DNA of 64,000 bases from CAYJSJ01 sp964373065 (GTDB taxonomy: Bacteria; Patescibacteriota; Gracilibacteria; Peribacterales; Peribacteraceae): assembly GCA_964373065.1 (NCBI GenBank), contig CAYJSJ010000003.1:1-64000 (forward strand), given 5' to 3'. A model generated the notes under the pieces. The model had not been told where the DNA came from, searched no databases, and saw nothing but the letters and a program-made list of their open reading frames with translations. A program made the position numbers and the translations under genes. Below are positions 27,868 to 37,342 of this stretch, piece after piece. Positions within the stretch are counted from its first letter, which is position 1. Each line of letters starts with the position of its first letter.

Positions 27868-29001
27868 TTCCGCTCCCACAAGCCCCTTTTCCAGTTCCAA
27901 CACCTTCAGGAACTCATCGAATAAATAGTTCGCATCCTCCGGTCCCGGCGTTGCCTCCGGGTGAAATTGTACGGAGAAAAATTTTCCGGATGTGTGCCGT
28001 ATTCCCTCGATCGTTCCGTCATTGGCATTGGTGAACCACAGCATCCAACCTTCGGGAAGTTTTTCGGATACGGCAAACCCATGGTTTTGTGAGGTAATGA
28101 TACACTTTCCACTCTTTATCCATTTTCCGTTTTCCTCTTTCCACTCCTCGCACGGCTGATTCGCCCCGCGGTGTCCGTACTTCAGCTTATAGGTATCTCC
28201 GCCGATGGCGAGTGCCAGGAGTTGGTTTCCTAGGCAAATACCGAAGGTCGGAATAGTGCGACTGATGGCCCACGTGATATTTTTGATCGTTGCTTCGCAC
28301 TTCTTTGGGTCACCCGGACCGTTACTTATGAACACGGCATCGTACGAGAGTCTGCTCGAGGCGAGATCGTAGTCCCACGGAACGCGATGCACCGTGACTC
28401 CCCTCTTGAGGAAGCTCCGGAGAATATTGTTTTTGATGCCGCAGTCGTAGACGATGATGGTGGGGTTGGGGTTGGGGCTAGGGTTGTAGGTGATGACTTC
28501 CTTGCAGCTTACTTCTGCAACCAGATTTTGCTCGTTGGGATCCGGGATTTCCCCGAATCCCGAACTACGAACCCCTGACCCCTGCACTATGCGTCCAAGC
28601 ATAACCCCGTGCTCTCTGAGCTTCTTTGTGAGCGCCCGTGTATCGATCCCCGTGATGCCGGGAATTCCGTGGTGCTCGAGAAACCTGTGCAGAGAACTCA
28701 CCGCAGTATGGTGGCTATAGTGCTCGCTGACTTGTGAAACGATGACACCACGGACGTGCACCTTCTCGCTCTCGAAGTTTTTGGAAAATCCCCATGTATT
28801 AAGCTCGCTGCTGGGTACGCCGTAATTCCCGATGAGCGGATACGTGAATACGAGGATCTGCCCGCGGTAACTGGGGTCTGTGAGGCTCTCGGGGTACCCG
28901 ACCATGCCGGTGTTAAACACTACTTCTCCGTCAGCATCCTTTGCTGCGCCGAAGGACTCGCCGTGAAAGACGGTACCGTCTGTGAGGAGGAGGTGAGCCA
29001 T
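27862..29001 (-). CDS. carA: Carbamoyl-phosphate synthase small subunit
   Basis: 379 residues, normal length. The N-terminal CarA domain (NTGMVGYPESLTDPSYRGQI) and class I glutaminase with FGICLGNQLLALA (nucleophile Cys) and QFHPEATPGPED (His and Glu) are intact. It supplies ammonia to CarB for arginine and pyrimidine synthesis; carB is not in the window. A Ser-Pro-Asn-Pro insertion at about 172-181 comes from a GGGTTG repeat, and Glu/Lys-rich residues 285-299 from the GTGGAAA family. Start ATG 29001. Confidence 0.95.
   Translation of the reverse strand: MAHLLLTDGTVFHGESFGAAKDADGEVVFNTGMVGYPESLTDPSYRGQILVFTYPLIGNYGVPSSELNTWGFSKNFESEKVHVRGVIVSQVSEHYSHHTAVSSLHRFLEHHGIPGITGIDTRALTKKLREHGVMLGRIVQGSGVRSSGFGEIPDPNEQNLVAEVSCKEVITYNPSPNPNPTIIVYDCGIKNNILRSFLKRGVTVHRVPWDYDLASSRLSYDAVFISNGPGDPKKCEATIKNITWAISRTIPTFGICLGNQLLALAIGGDTYKLKYGHRGANQPCEEWKEENGKWIKSGKCIITSQNHGFAVSEKLPEGWMLWFTNANDGTIEGIRHTSGKFFSVQFHPEATPGPEDANYLFDEFLKVLELEKGLVGAEK
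28104..28146. repeat. GTGGAAAGTG-family repeat inside carA
   Basis: Degenerate TTTCCACTCTTTATCCATTT units; encodes EWKEENGKWIKSGK on the minus strand, within the glutaminase domain. Confidence 0.6.
28459..28488. repeat. GGGTTG repeat inside carA
   Basis: Five GGGTTG/GGGCTA units; encodes the Asn-Pro stretch at the junction of the two CarA domains. Confidence 0.8.
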
Positions 29002-29070
29002 GCCCTTAGAGCCTACAGGAAAAGCTCTGCAACACTCAACGGCGTTTTATAGTTCATCCCCGCTTTTTCA

Positions 29071-30480
29071 CTAAGGAGTCTTCTTGAAAAAACTCAATAT
29101 TTTGTCCTTGTATGCCCAGACCACTCCTGACCCAACTATAAGAGCTAAAGCACTCCATTGCCCGCTCAGTGCAGAACCACCTAGAAGAACTGTAGAAATC
29201 GTGCGTCCAAAGTTTGTCTTAAACCATGGGTGTTCATAGAGCAATCTGACGAGTACTCCTTTCCATCCCTTCTGATCAGTTATAGAAGTAAGCAAACGCG
29301 GGACATCATCGAAGAGACCAAGCTCACGCTTATCTTTCTTAAAACTCTCTCTTTGTATTTCTATTTCCTCCATAAACCGCTGAAGATTCACCCTGAGAGA
29401 AGCCATTTCCTTCAGAGTCACAGTTCCCGCAGGCTCTCCACTCGGACTCGGAAGGATCGCTTTCTCAAATTCGGACTTTAGTGCCTGCGCCATGCTATCG
29501 ACCTTGGCTGTCCCGAGCTTCCAGCCTGCCCATGCCCCATACTTTTTATATGCTTCGTCGAATAATTCTTTGGCAGCTATATACTCTCTTGCAAGTGCGA
29601 GATTGCTGATGTTATGGGGCTTGGATGCATCGCGCTGTTCACGCTTTTCTCCATATGCTTCGCGCATCCTTTTGAAGACTGCTTGGAACTCTGCAATGTC
29701 TTTGGCGATCTCTGCTGCATTCTCTCCTCCATCTACATATGTGTGAAGCTTCTCACAAAGCTTGAGATCGTCTGCTATCGTTGAAGGACTCGTATCTGTA
29801 GGAAGAGAATAGTTCCAATAGTCTTGCCCAGAAATTTTCTCCAATGCACCTTTTCCTCTATTCACCAATGCCCTACGAATATTGACATACTGTGTAGGAA
29901 GATTTTTTGCTGCCTTAGACAATGTGTCAAATACTGCCTTAGCATCCTTAGCATCCTTAGCATCCTTAGCATCCTTAGCATCCTGCCAAGCCCTTTTCGC
30001 ATTCTCTAGTGCAACGAGCTGCCTGTGAATTGTTTGCAATGCAGCAACCACTTTACATATGGTTTTGATATCATTGTCCCCATCCTTTCCCGTCCGCATC
30101 GTATAATAATAATATGGGTCTCCATCCATTGCTATCGCCTTCTCCAACTGTATGAGAGCATCTTTGAAATCTTTACTTTGTGTTTCAGACTCCATTTCCA
30201 GCACTCTCCGTAGATGTGTTCGATATCCTGAAATCAAACTGTAGGGAACAGTGACGAATTTTACCGCAGGGGATACGGTGTTCACCAACTCTCTGAAAAT
30301 AGTTGTTTTACTCCAGTATTCCACTTTTTCTCTTTTCTGTCGTTCCTTTCTGGCTTGTTCTGTCTCCGGCTCTGCAATCTTTGGAGCTCCGGCAGGAACT
30401 TCCTTCTTTTCCTCGTCGCCTTCTTTCGTGGCTTCCACGTTTGCCTCTTCTGCCTCGTCCTTTTTTGCGTCTGTTGACAT
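29071..30480 (-). CDS. Unknown helical protein with C-terminal membrane segment (block gene 6)
   Basis: 469 residues. Very charged N-terminus (Glu/Lys/Ala rich, about 1-50), long helical middle, and two close hydrophobic segments near the end (about 430-463) with a short basic tail. Residues 166-181 are Lys-Asp-Ala repeats encoded by a 9-bp tandem repeat. No family recognised. Downstream-most of six same-strand genes of similar character. TACAAT lies 6 nt before the ATG, so it can also be transcribed on its own. Confidence 0.65.
   Translation of the reverse strand: MSTDAKKDEAEEANVEATKEGDEEKKEVPAGAPKIAEPETEQARKERQKREKVEYWSKTTIFRELVNTVSPAVKFVTVPYSLISGYRTHLRRVLEMESETQSKDFKDALIQLEKAIAMDGDPYYYYTMRTGKDGDNDIKTICKVVAALQTIHRQLVALENAKRAWQDAKDAKDAKDAKDAKAVFDTLSKAAKNLPTQYVNIRRALVNRGKGALEKISGQDYWNYSLPTDTSPSTIADDLKLCEKLHTYVDGGENAAEIAKDIAEFQAVFKRMREAYGEKREQRDASKPHNISNLALAREYIAAKELFDEAYKKYGAWAGWKLGTAKVDSMAQALKSEFEKAILPSPSGEPAGTVTLKEMASLRVNLQRFMEEIEIQRESFKKDKRELGLFDDVPRLLTSITDQKGWKGVLVRLLYEHPWFKTNFGRTISTVLLGGSALSGQWSALALIVGSGVVWAYKDKILSFFKKTP
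29937..29985. repeat. AGCATCCTT 9-bp tandem repeat in coding sequence
   Basis: Five perfect AGCATCCTT units plus a partial one; read on the minus strand as consecutive KDA triplets in the 469-residue protein. Confidence 0.9.
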
Positions 30481-30486
30481 ATATCT

Positions 30487-30492
30487 ATTGTA
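30487..30492 (-). promoter_or_regulatory. -10 element before 29071-30480
   Basis: TACAAT on the minus strand, 6 nt before the ATG at 30480; leaderless spacing inside an apparent operon. Confidence 0.5.
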
Positions 30493-30531
30493 GGGTATTT
30501 GAGTTTTTTTGTCCAGTAAATATGCAAGAAC

Positions 30532-33500
30532 CTATTCCCTCTTTTCCAGCCTTGGGATGTATCCGAACAAACCTCTCTCCTGTAAAATTCGCATTTCGTG
30601 ATATATTGTTTCTGCAGTTTTTTCGGTGATTGCTCCACCATGCACTTGCATTGATTCGGAAAGTTCCTGAAGAAATTTCTGTTTACGAAATGATTCGCCG
30701 TACATTGCCTTCATTCGTCTTTCGAGAACAGATCTGTTTTTTACACCGGATGGAAACCGGTCAAGAACATCCTGAAGAGATGTAAACATTTCTTTTGTAT
30801 TTGTACTCACTGAGTCAGTGACGCATTCTATACCTACAGGAGGGGCATATTTGTCTGCATACTGGCGAAGGAGCGTGAAGCGATGTATGAACTCTTTGGA
30901 CATTGCAGATCCTCCTGCAAGCTTTTCTACTGTTTTCGCATTTTGCGCACCAATGAGTTCCTCAATTTTGGATGCGGATGGAGGGTGCTCTTCCAGCAGA
31001 CGCGCTGCAGCGAGAACTTTTGGAATGGGGACACGAACAAGATCGCGGGATTTTTGGTTCCATTCCTTCTTCTTCTCTTCCGTAAGAATATGCCTCTGAT
31101 CTCCTCTATATTCATCGGGAATGTATTGATGTGGTCCGGGGATCCAGCCGATCCACTTGTAGCCGGGTTTTCCTTTGTAGTGCACATTGCTTTGGAGCTC
31201 TGTTTTCATTGCATGATCGAAGAGAATGGTAAGACACGCATGCCGAATAAGGTCATTACGTTGTGCATCCGTTGTAGTCCATTGCGTATAGTGCTTGTCC
31301 ATGTCCCGAGAATGCGCAGCATCCAGGAGCATCGTAGACTGCAGTGCTGAATCTTTTGTCGATGGATAATCTTCCTCGTCAATAATGCGGCGGACATTTG
31401 ATTTTTTTGGCTTCGCAGTACCTTCCTTTAGGTCAGCAAGCTTTGCTTCGGTTTCGATGACAACTTCTTCCCTTCGCTGTCGGAGATCGTCCATCTTCGC
31501 TTGATCTCTTTTTAGTTGTGCATCGAGACCTTTTACTTCGATATACAAAGCAAGTTCGGGAGAAATTTTAGCATCGTACCCCTGTTCATTCACGCGCGTT
31601 CGGAGGTCTTGTACCGAAGTCACTTCAGAAAGATTTCCGGATGCATCGAGTTCGGCAAGCGGAGGGTATCCGATTGCCATGAGTATCTGGTTGGAATAAA
31701 GATGTGCCTCAAACCAGAGATCGCTACGCATGTCTGTACCACCTTCTGCGGCACTAAGCAGAACAGTAAGCTCCGAACGTAGTTTCTGTCCGATTGTGGT
31801 AGCCAACGCTATCTGCTCAATCGGAGAGAGTTTTTTCTCGTTCTTCTTCAAAGCAATGAGTGCTGTAACCGCTTCGTCCACTTGTCGTCCTGCAGCCTTT
31901 ATACGTTCGTAACGCGCTACGCCCCATGCGCCAAGCGATGCAAGTGAGGCATTGCCTACACCCGAAGCAACGACTGCAAGACGAACACCCAGAGCCTTAA
32001 CGATCGCATGTAGCCCGGGAACCAATAGTACGAGGTAGTGCATCTTGGTCAGAATGTGCGTAAGAACGAGTGAAAGTGCGGCATGCTGCACTCCAAATTT
32101 TCCCATTTCCCAGATATGACTCCACGACCGCTCAGAGAACGAAGGCCCCGCATCAACGATCACAATACGACCTTCCGAATCCCGAAAACTGAGCGTCTTT
32201 GCAAAACCATACGGGGAGAAGTCTGCCGCCCACTGCGTAAAGGACTTATTGCCGACTCTGGTAACAAGATCGAGATTGTTTGTGTCTCCCATGCCGCCAA
32301 CTCTCTGCACATTCTCGGAAGTCTGCCACGCCTGCACCGCAAGCATGGAACGACCGGCTTTTAATACGAGTGCCCCATATGCTCGTAGGGCATCATCCAG
32401 AGCCTTCTCATCTACAGTGTTTCCCTCTTCAGCTTCTTTCAAAATTTTCTGCAGATTGGAGATAATTGTACGATTTTCCGCTGAACCAACTTCATCGAAT
32501 GCCGATTCAACTTTTGGCATCACTTCGTCATAGACCTGTTTCAGCTCCGCAGGGGAAGTAGTGAGACGATCGCTCACAATGTCTGTATCTTTTCCTAGAA
32601 ACCACGTGAAGAACCGTAGAAGCTTTCTGGCTTTCTCATTGTCCGCTTGCGAATCTTTCAGAGTGTTCTCCGCCTCACTTTTGAATTGTTCAAACGCTTC
32701 TTTTTCAAGAATTTCAAGACGGAAGCGTTCGACGTCCTCACCGAGATTCCGCGCATATCGTTTACGATCTGCCGTTCCCCCCACCTCCGAAAGAAGCCTG
32801 AACCACGCGTGCATGGAATCCTGGACATGAAACGCAAATTCCGCCGCAGCGGGAAGATTCTGTGTTACCCGCTCTGCATTCAGATGCTCTCTCTTTTCCG
32901 AAGTGATAATTTTTGTGGCATTCACGTTTGTACCAACGCGCTCTGTAGCACTGGAGAATGACGTCACCACCGTCACGGTGTCACCCTTCTTCAATACGCG
33001 CGAAGGCATTTCCTTCTCTACCGCAGAGTTCACACGAACTCTTCCTTCCGCAAAGAGATTTTTGAGTATTGCATTCCGGTTCCTCTGCTCTGCAATGTTC
33101 TCTCGAAAAAACGCAGCATCGAACTTTGAGCGAATGAAGGCATCCAAGTGCAGATCCGGTTCAGCTCCATCGACGTCCCACGTCCCTTCAAGTTCCGTAT
33201 CCTGAAGCATCTGCAATGCATCAAGGTGTACTTTCAAGTCCGCCTTTCTCCCTTGGTCGAGCAAAAGCGGATGGATGCGGATACTCTCACGGATGAGCCA
33301 CTGCGTTGTCGCTATAACGGAGAGTTCATAAAACTCGGGAGGCACTGCCTGTTCAAAGGGGGAAAATGAATTCTTATCACTCCCCTTTAGGGCACGGAAT
33401 CGAAGGAGATCAATGGCATTCAGCATTTGATCTCGCGTATGAACAACATCAAAGACAGACCACAGCTGTGCATTCACAGCAGGATCGTATTGTACCACCC

Positions 33501-33834
33501 GTGATTGCTGCAGAAGATTTGGCACCGCAATCGCCCACGTTTCCACCTCGGTAAGCATGCGCTCCCAAGCTGCTATATCCTCCTCCGGCATTCTCCTGCT
33601 ATCACCCGTAGGAATCTCCCGCTGACGGTTCAGCTCCTTCTCCACAGCTTTCGCGGAATTCAGACCGCGTTCAGCAAAACTCATGAGGGCGTCTGCCGCA
33701 TACGTGTACGCAAGCGAGTCTTCCGCTGCATGACGGAACGCCATGTGTTCGTGTAACTCCTTTCGGAGCGATGAGCGAAGTGATTCGTTTCCCCGTTCCT
33801 CGGAGCGATTATTATTGTTTTGTATTTCACCCAT
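30532..33834 (-). CDS. Giant membrane-associated protein (block gene 5)
   Basis: 1100 residues. Long helical, Glu/Arg/Lys-rich N-terminal half (1-570), a central hydrophobic region with two to three probable membrane spans (about 577-640), then another helical region with coiled-coil character (about 760-800) and a charged C-terminal third. No signal peptide, no recognised motif or catalytic pattern. Together with neighbours it looks like a part of a membrane-bound assembly. Upstream leader CATACAAACATG resembles that of block gene 2. Function unknown. Confidence 0.65.
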   Translation of the reverse strand: MGEIQNNNNRSEERGNESLRSSLRKELHEHMAFRHAAEDSLAYTYAADALMSFAERGLNSAKAVEKELNRQREIPTGDSRRMPEEDIAAWERMLTEVETWAIAVPNLLQQSRVVQYDPAVNAQLWSVFDVVHTRDQMLNAIDLLRFRALKGSDKNSFSPFEQAVPPEFYELSVIATTQWLIRESIRIHPLLLDQGRKADLKVHLDALQMLQDTELEGTWDVDGAEPDLHLDAFIRSKFDAAFFRENIAEQRNRNAILKNLFAEGRVRVNSAVEKEMPSRVLKKGDTVTVVTSFSSATERVGTNVNATKIITSEKREHLNAERVTQNLPAAAEFAFHVQDSMHAWFRLLSEVGGTADRKRYARNLGEDVERFRLEILEKEAFEQFKSEAENTLKDSQADNEKARKLLRFFTWFLGKDTDIVSDRLTTSPAELKQVYDEVMPKVESAFDEVGSAENRTIISNLQKILKEAEEGNTVDEKALDDALRAYGALVLKAGRSMLAVQAWQTSENVQRVGGMGDTNNLDLVTRVGNKSFTQWAADFSPYGFAKTLSFRDSEGRIVIVDAGPSFSERSWSHIWEMGKFGVQHAALSLVLTHILTKMHYLVLLVPGLHAIVKALGVRLAVVASGVGNASLASLGAWGVARYERIKAAGRQVDEAVTALIALKKNEKKLSPIEQIALATTIGQKLRSELTVLLSAAEGGTDMRSDLWFEAHLYSNQILMAIGYPPLAELDASGNLSEVTSVQDLRTRVNEQGYDAKISPELALYIEVKGLDAQLKRDQAKMDDLRQRREEVVIETEAKLADLKEGTAKPKKSNVRRIIDEEDYPSTKDSALQSTMLLDAAHSRDMDKHYTQWTTTDAQRNDLIRHACLTILFDHAMKTELQSNVHYKGKPGYKWIGWIPGPHQYIPDEYRGDQRHILTEEKKKEWNQKSRDLVRVPIPKVLAAARLLEEHPPSASKIEELIGAQNAKTVEKLAGGSAMSKEFIHRFTLLRQYADKYAPPVGIECVTDSVSTNTKEMFTSLQDVLDRFPSGVKNRSVLERRMKAMYGESFRKQKFLQELSESMQVHGGAITEKTAETIYHEMRILQERGLFGYIPRLEKRE

Positions 33835-33857
33835 GTTTGTATGTGAGAGAAACTTCC

Positions 33858-34616
33858 TTACTGCGGAGGTAAGTTCTGGAGAATACGCTGAAGAGGATCT
33901 GTGACATTCAGGCTTTCTGCCGCCCTTTGCAGAGCCTCGGCAGCTGCAGGTGACTCTAGGAGCCCCTCCGCAGCTTGCGAAAGTTCACCGACCACGGCTG
34001 AATCCGCCCCTGTCGCTGCCTGTATGGCCTCAGCGATTTGAGCGTTTTGAATCATCGCCTCTCCCGGGCTTATGAAAGCCTGCTGTGCCAATTCGCCAAT
34101 TTCCGCAGATACTACATCACCAGTCACCGGAACGGCGGCAGCCGCTTCGACGGAAATACCGGGCGTTGCAACCCCTATGTTTGCCAGTACTGTCTTAAAA
34201 CTTTCGATCAGTGATGCTCCGTATTTTCCCGCAGTTGCCGCGAGAGTAGGGGTGAAATAAAGCAGGGCAATAAGTGCTGCTATACCCGCTGCCGTCGTGA
34301 GGAGCGGATGACGACGGAAAAAACTCTTCTGCTTCTCCATCTGCGCTTCACTCACTTCCCCCCGTACTGCATCGCGCATTTCGTTTCTAGCAACGTGCTG
34401 CCTGTACAAATCCCTCACATACCCGTGCGCCTCATCGAGGCGTCCGTTGATCTCTGGGTGCTTCTGACGCATGGTGTCGAGCAATTCCGCCTCCCCCTCC
34501 TTTGTATGGAGCTCTATGCCGTCGCGCAGATTGTAGTACTCGCGGATGCTCTCCGGGCTGTCGAATTCCGGAAGCATGCTTTCTATAGGCCGTTGAGCGG
34601 AAACTTCCGGGATCAT
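33858..34616 (-). CDS. Single-pass membrane protein (block gene 4)
   Basis: 252 residues. Charged cytoplasmic-type N-terminal 100 residues, one strong membrane segment (TAAGIAALIALLYFTPTLAA, about 107-126) and an Ala/Glu-rich C-terminal domain (about 130-252), predicted helical and low in aromatic residues. No family recognised. Its ATG (34616) overlaps the TGA of the upstream gene as ATGA; a TTG start 4 codons upstream is less likely. Confidence 0.65.
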   Translation of the reverse strand: MIPEVSAQRPIESMLPEFDSPESIREYYNLRDGIELHTKEGEAELLDTMRQKHPEINGRLDEAHGYVRDLYRQHVARNEMRDAVRGEVSEAQMEKQKSFFRRHPLLTTAAGIAALIALLYFTPTLAATAGKYGASLIESFKTVLANIGVATPGISVEAAAAVPVTGDVVSAEIGELAQQAFISPGEAMIQNAQIAEAIQAATGADSAVVGELSQAAEGLLESPAAAEALQRAAESLNVTDPLQRILQNLPPQ

Positions 34617-35038
34617 GCGCAACGACAAACGGAATTATTCGCTTTGAATTGAGCATCGCGGATGATAGACATCGTCATGACTCCCTCTATGTCTTCGTCT
34701 GTTTTCGCATGTTTGAGCGCATAGACGATCATGCCACCGATGATCTTGGTACCAAGTAAAAAGAAAACATCGATCATCTGCGTATACGAGAGTTTTTCTA
34801 CGGGGAAACTCGCCGCAACAGATTCCAATTCCTTGGCATTGTTTATCTTCTTCCCGTCTTTAAGAAAGGATGTATAAGGAAATTCCTTCGGTGCAAATAC
34901 TTTGAGCCTCATCAGGAGGTCTTCCAGTTGCTCATGACACACTACATCCGGCTCGCGGACGCTCCACCCTTCACGCAAGCTTTTCGGCAGTGCCTCGTAG
35001 AGGAGCTTTTCTTCGCGGGTGAGGATAAGAGTCGTCAT
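34613..35038 (-). CDS. Small hypothetical protein (block gene 3)
   Basis: 141 residues, soluble or peripheral, with a mildly hydrophobic helix (about 97-117). No family recognised. TATACT lies 7 nt before the ATG at 35038, so it probably heads a transcript; its stop overlaps the next start (ATGA), coupling it to block gene 4. An upstream in-frame start would add only 13 basic/Ser residues. Confidence 0.6.
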   Translation of the reverse strand: MTTLILTREEKLLYEALPKSLREGWSVREPDVVCHEQLEDLLMRLKVFAPKEFPYTSFLKDGKKINNAKELESVAASFPVEKLSYTQMIDVFFLLGTKIIGGMIVYALKHAKTDEDIEGVMTMSIIRDAQFKANNSVCRCA

Positions 35039-35094
35039 ACTGTGCAGTATAGAACTTGATGATCGGCGCGCAAACACTATGTGACATACCTTTG

Positions 35095-37293
35095 TTACCG
35101 TAATCGAAGAGATTGCTGTCGGTCGATGACATGGGCACCAGCTACATCGCTAACTTGGAACGTCACATCCACGCTCTTGAATAATCCGGGAGGCACACCA
35201 GGTATGGCAGGCAAGGGAAAATCGACTGTGTTTGGACCTGAGCTCATGACTGGAATAGATGGAGTTTCCAGAAAGGGTGGTAACGCAGTTCCATCAGGAT
35301 TCATACATTTCCAGACAAGCTTCGGCTGATATGTGTGTGCTGCATTCGGAGTCGGTAGAGATGCGGTGACCTTTTTATTCGCACTGTCATAAGTCAGAGT
35401 AAACTCTGTTGCCAGATACGCCTCGTGGAGATCAGTCCAGTATTGTGCGATGTCTCGAGCTTTATCTATAGGAATCTGAAACCCAGCTGCTGCCTCCAGA
35501 CGAAATGCCTCGAAAAATGCGCCTGCGGCTGGCAATGCTTCAACGACAACAAAATCACGACCTGCGTCTACGGCATCTGCAATCGCAGGAAGGAGCTTCG
35601 TATTGACCCAATCAACCATGGGCTTCCCATAGCTTGCGTAGACCTTATCAACACCCATTTTTTTAAGAGCAGGCTTGATGGTTTTATCCCATTCTTTCGC
35701 TATGGCATCGGGGACTGTTTTTGTAATATAATTTGTCATCGCGTTCCATATCGCCTTCGCTTGTACCGGCATTGTATTAAACAAATATGCTTTGGTTGCA
35801 GCAAACGTTTTTTCAAACTGCTTCAGCGCTTCAGCCGGGCTAAGTCCTTTGCCGTCAAAGGCCAGCAATTCCGTTCGATCTGTCGCGTCTAAGCTTAAGA
35901 GGAGCACTTGATTCATTGTAAGGTCATTGCTTGCATTGATCACATGTTGCTTCATACCGTCTGTCACTTTCTTATAATCGCGAAGAACGCGATTGACTGC
36001 GTCTTGCATCCCCGAATCTGCGGTACCAATTTCTTTAATAAAGTGAGCCTTGAATTGAGAAAATACAAAATCGAAGTAATCGCCGGATACGTACAGATCA
36101 TCCAAAAGTGCAAGCCCGCGATCTGCACTGATGATTGAAGGTTTTCCATCCGGATCTTGGTTCCTCTCTGCTATGAACGTGAGTACTTCCTCACCGGTCT
36201 CGATGAGGGCATCCAGTTGCTGATCCGGCGGGAGACTCTGAAAGTACTTTGGCACATTATTCCTGGCAGCGAAATTCAGTACGTACTGAGCGGCAAATGG
36301 AGGGATTGTACCTCGCTTTTTCTGCCATTCTTTCGCTTGATTGTAAAAATCCCGAAATTGCCGTGGACTGGTGGTCAACATATAATCAAAAATCGCACCC
36401 TCGCCCTCGCGGTGTAATTCGAGTTTATTCTTCAGGAATTCATTAGCCGCTTTGTCGTCCTTTGCACCTGTAAATGTGCGAACGACTGTATCGCGTCCTT
36501 CACGAAAAGTTTTCGCCATCGATTTTCCACCGACTGCTTCCATTGCCTCGGCAATGGATTCGGTAATTTCAAAACCGAATGACTGCTTGAGGTACGCTTG
36601 CCCGATGGCAATAGCCGCTCCCCACTTGGTAGCAGACCACAGGGGCGTGTTTTTGATCATGTTGTACACGAGATACGCAGAGACCACCAATCCACCGCTC
36701 AACACGGGGTGATCGGAAAATTCATCCCAGACAAATTCCTTGGTTTTCGTCAGAATATTCTCGAGGGAATGGATCGCTTTTGCCTTGTGCAATTCAGCCT
36801 GCGTCTTCTCTTCTATCTCGATCGCCGGTGCAACGGCAGAGTAGAAGCTACTTACGGCATCCGTGACTTTTTGCACTTTGTCGGGGTTCACCCTCTCCCA
36901 TTCCACGCGTGCAGCATCGCTTACACTAGCTGCAATGTGCCACTCTCGCGCAAAATTCCATACATCTTGTTTGTCCTTAAAAAAGACTAAATCCCGCTTC
37001 ATATTTTCCTCGTGCTCCGCACGTACTTCAGGTCTCATGGTTGCAAGCCTGTTTCTCGGGTTAGCCGGATTTGCAGGATTTGTTTCTATGGCATCATTGA
37101 CGTGGGAGAGCATGCCCGACGCAACGTCGATGATCCTCCACGGTTGCGTGGTGAGCTTTGCAAAATCCAACCGATCGATGGAAGGACTATGGAGAATCTG
37201 CGCCGCGGCGAGGAAGGGATTCTGTCGTTCCAGATGCCCGCGGTCATACGGTATCTCTCCAGGTCTGCCCGAGAATGCGTTTGCGTCAGTCAT
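35095..37293 (-). CDS. Large membrane-associated protein (block gene 2)
   Basis: 732 residues. Helical N-terminal 200 residues, a hydrophobic region with one or two probable spans (about 192-240), a long helical region (about 250-560) and a C-terminal beta-rich domain (about 620-732) with Tyr/Pro/Thr pattern resembling an immunoglobulin-like fold (weak judgement). No family recognised. It starts 49 nt after block gene 1. Confidence 0.65.
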   Translation of the reverse strand: MTDANAFSGRPGEIPYDRGHLERQNPFLAAAQILHSPSIDRLDFAKLTTQPWRIIDVASGMLSHVNDAIETNPANPANPRNRLATMRPEVRAEHEENMKRDLVFFKDKQDVWNFAREWHIAASVSDAARVEWERVNPDKVQKVTDAVSSFYSAVAPAIEIEEKTQAELHKAKAIHSLENILTKTKEFVWDEFSDHPVLSGGLVVSAYLVYNMIKNTPLWSATKWGAAIAIGQAYLKQSFGFEITESIAEAMEAVGGKSMAKTFREGRDTVVRTFTGAKDDKAANEFLKNKLELHREGEGAIFDYMLTTSPRQFRDFYNQAKEWQKKRGTIPPFAAQYVLNFAARNNVPKYFQSLPPDQQLDALIETGEEVLTFIAERNQDPDGKPSIISADRGLALLDDLYVSGDYFDFVFSQFKAHFIKEIGTADSGMQDAVNRVLRDYKKVTDGMKQHVINASNDLTMNQVLLLSLDATDRTELLAFDGKGLSPAEALKQFEKTFAATKAYLFNTMPVQAKAIWNAMTNYITKTVPDAIAKEWDKTIKPALKKMGVDKVYASYGKPMVDWVNTKLLPAIADAVDAGRDFVVVEALPAAGAFFEAFRLEAAAGFQIPIDKARDIAQYWTDLHEAYLATEFTLTYDSANKKVTASLPTPNAAHTYQPKLVWKCMNPDGTALPPFLETPSIPVMSSGPNTVDFPLPAIPGVPPGLFKSVDVTFQVSDVAGAHVIDRQQSLRLR

Positions 37294-37342
37294 GTTTGGT
37301 TATATGTGAGATGTAGTTTTGTTAAAAACTTGGAACGGCTCA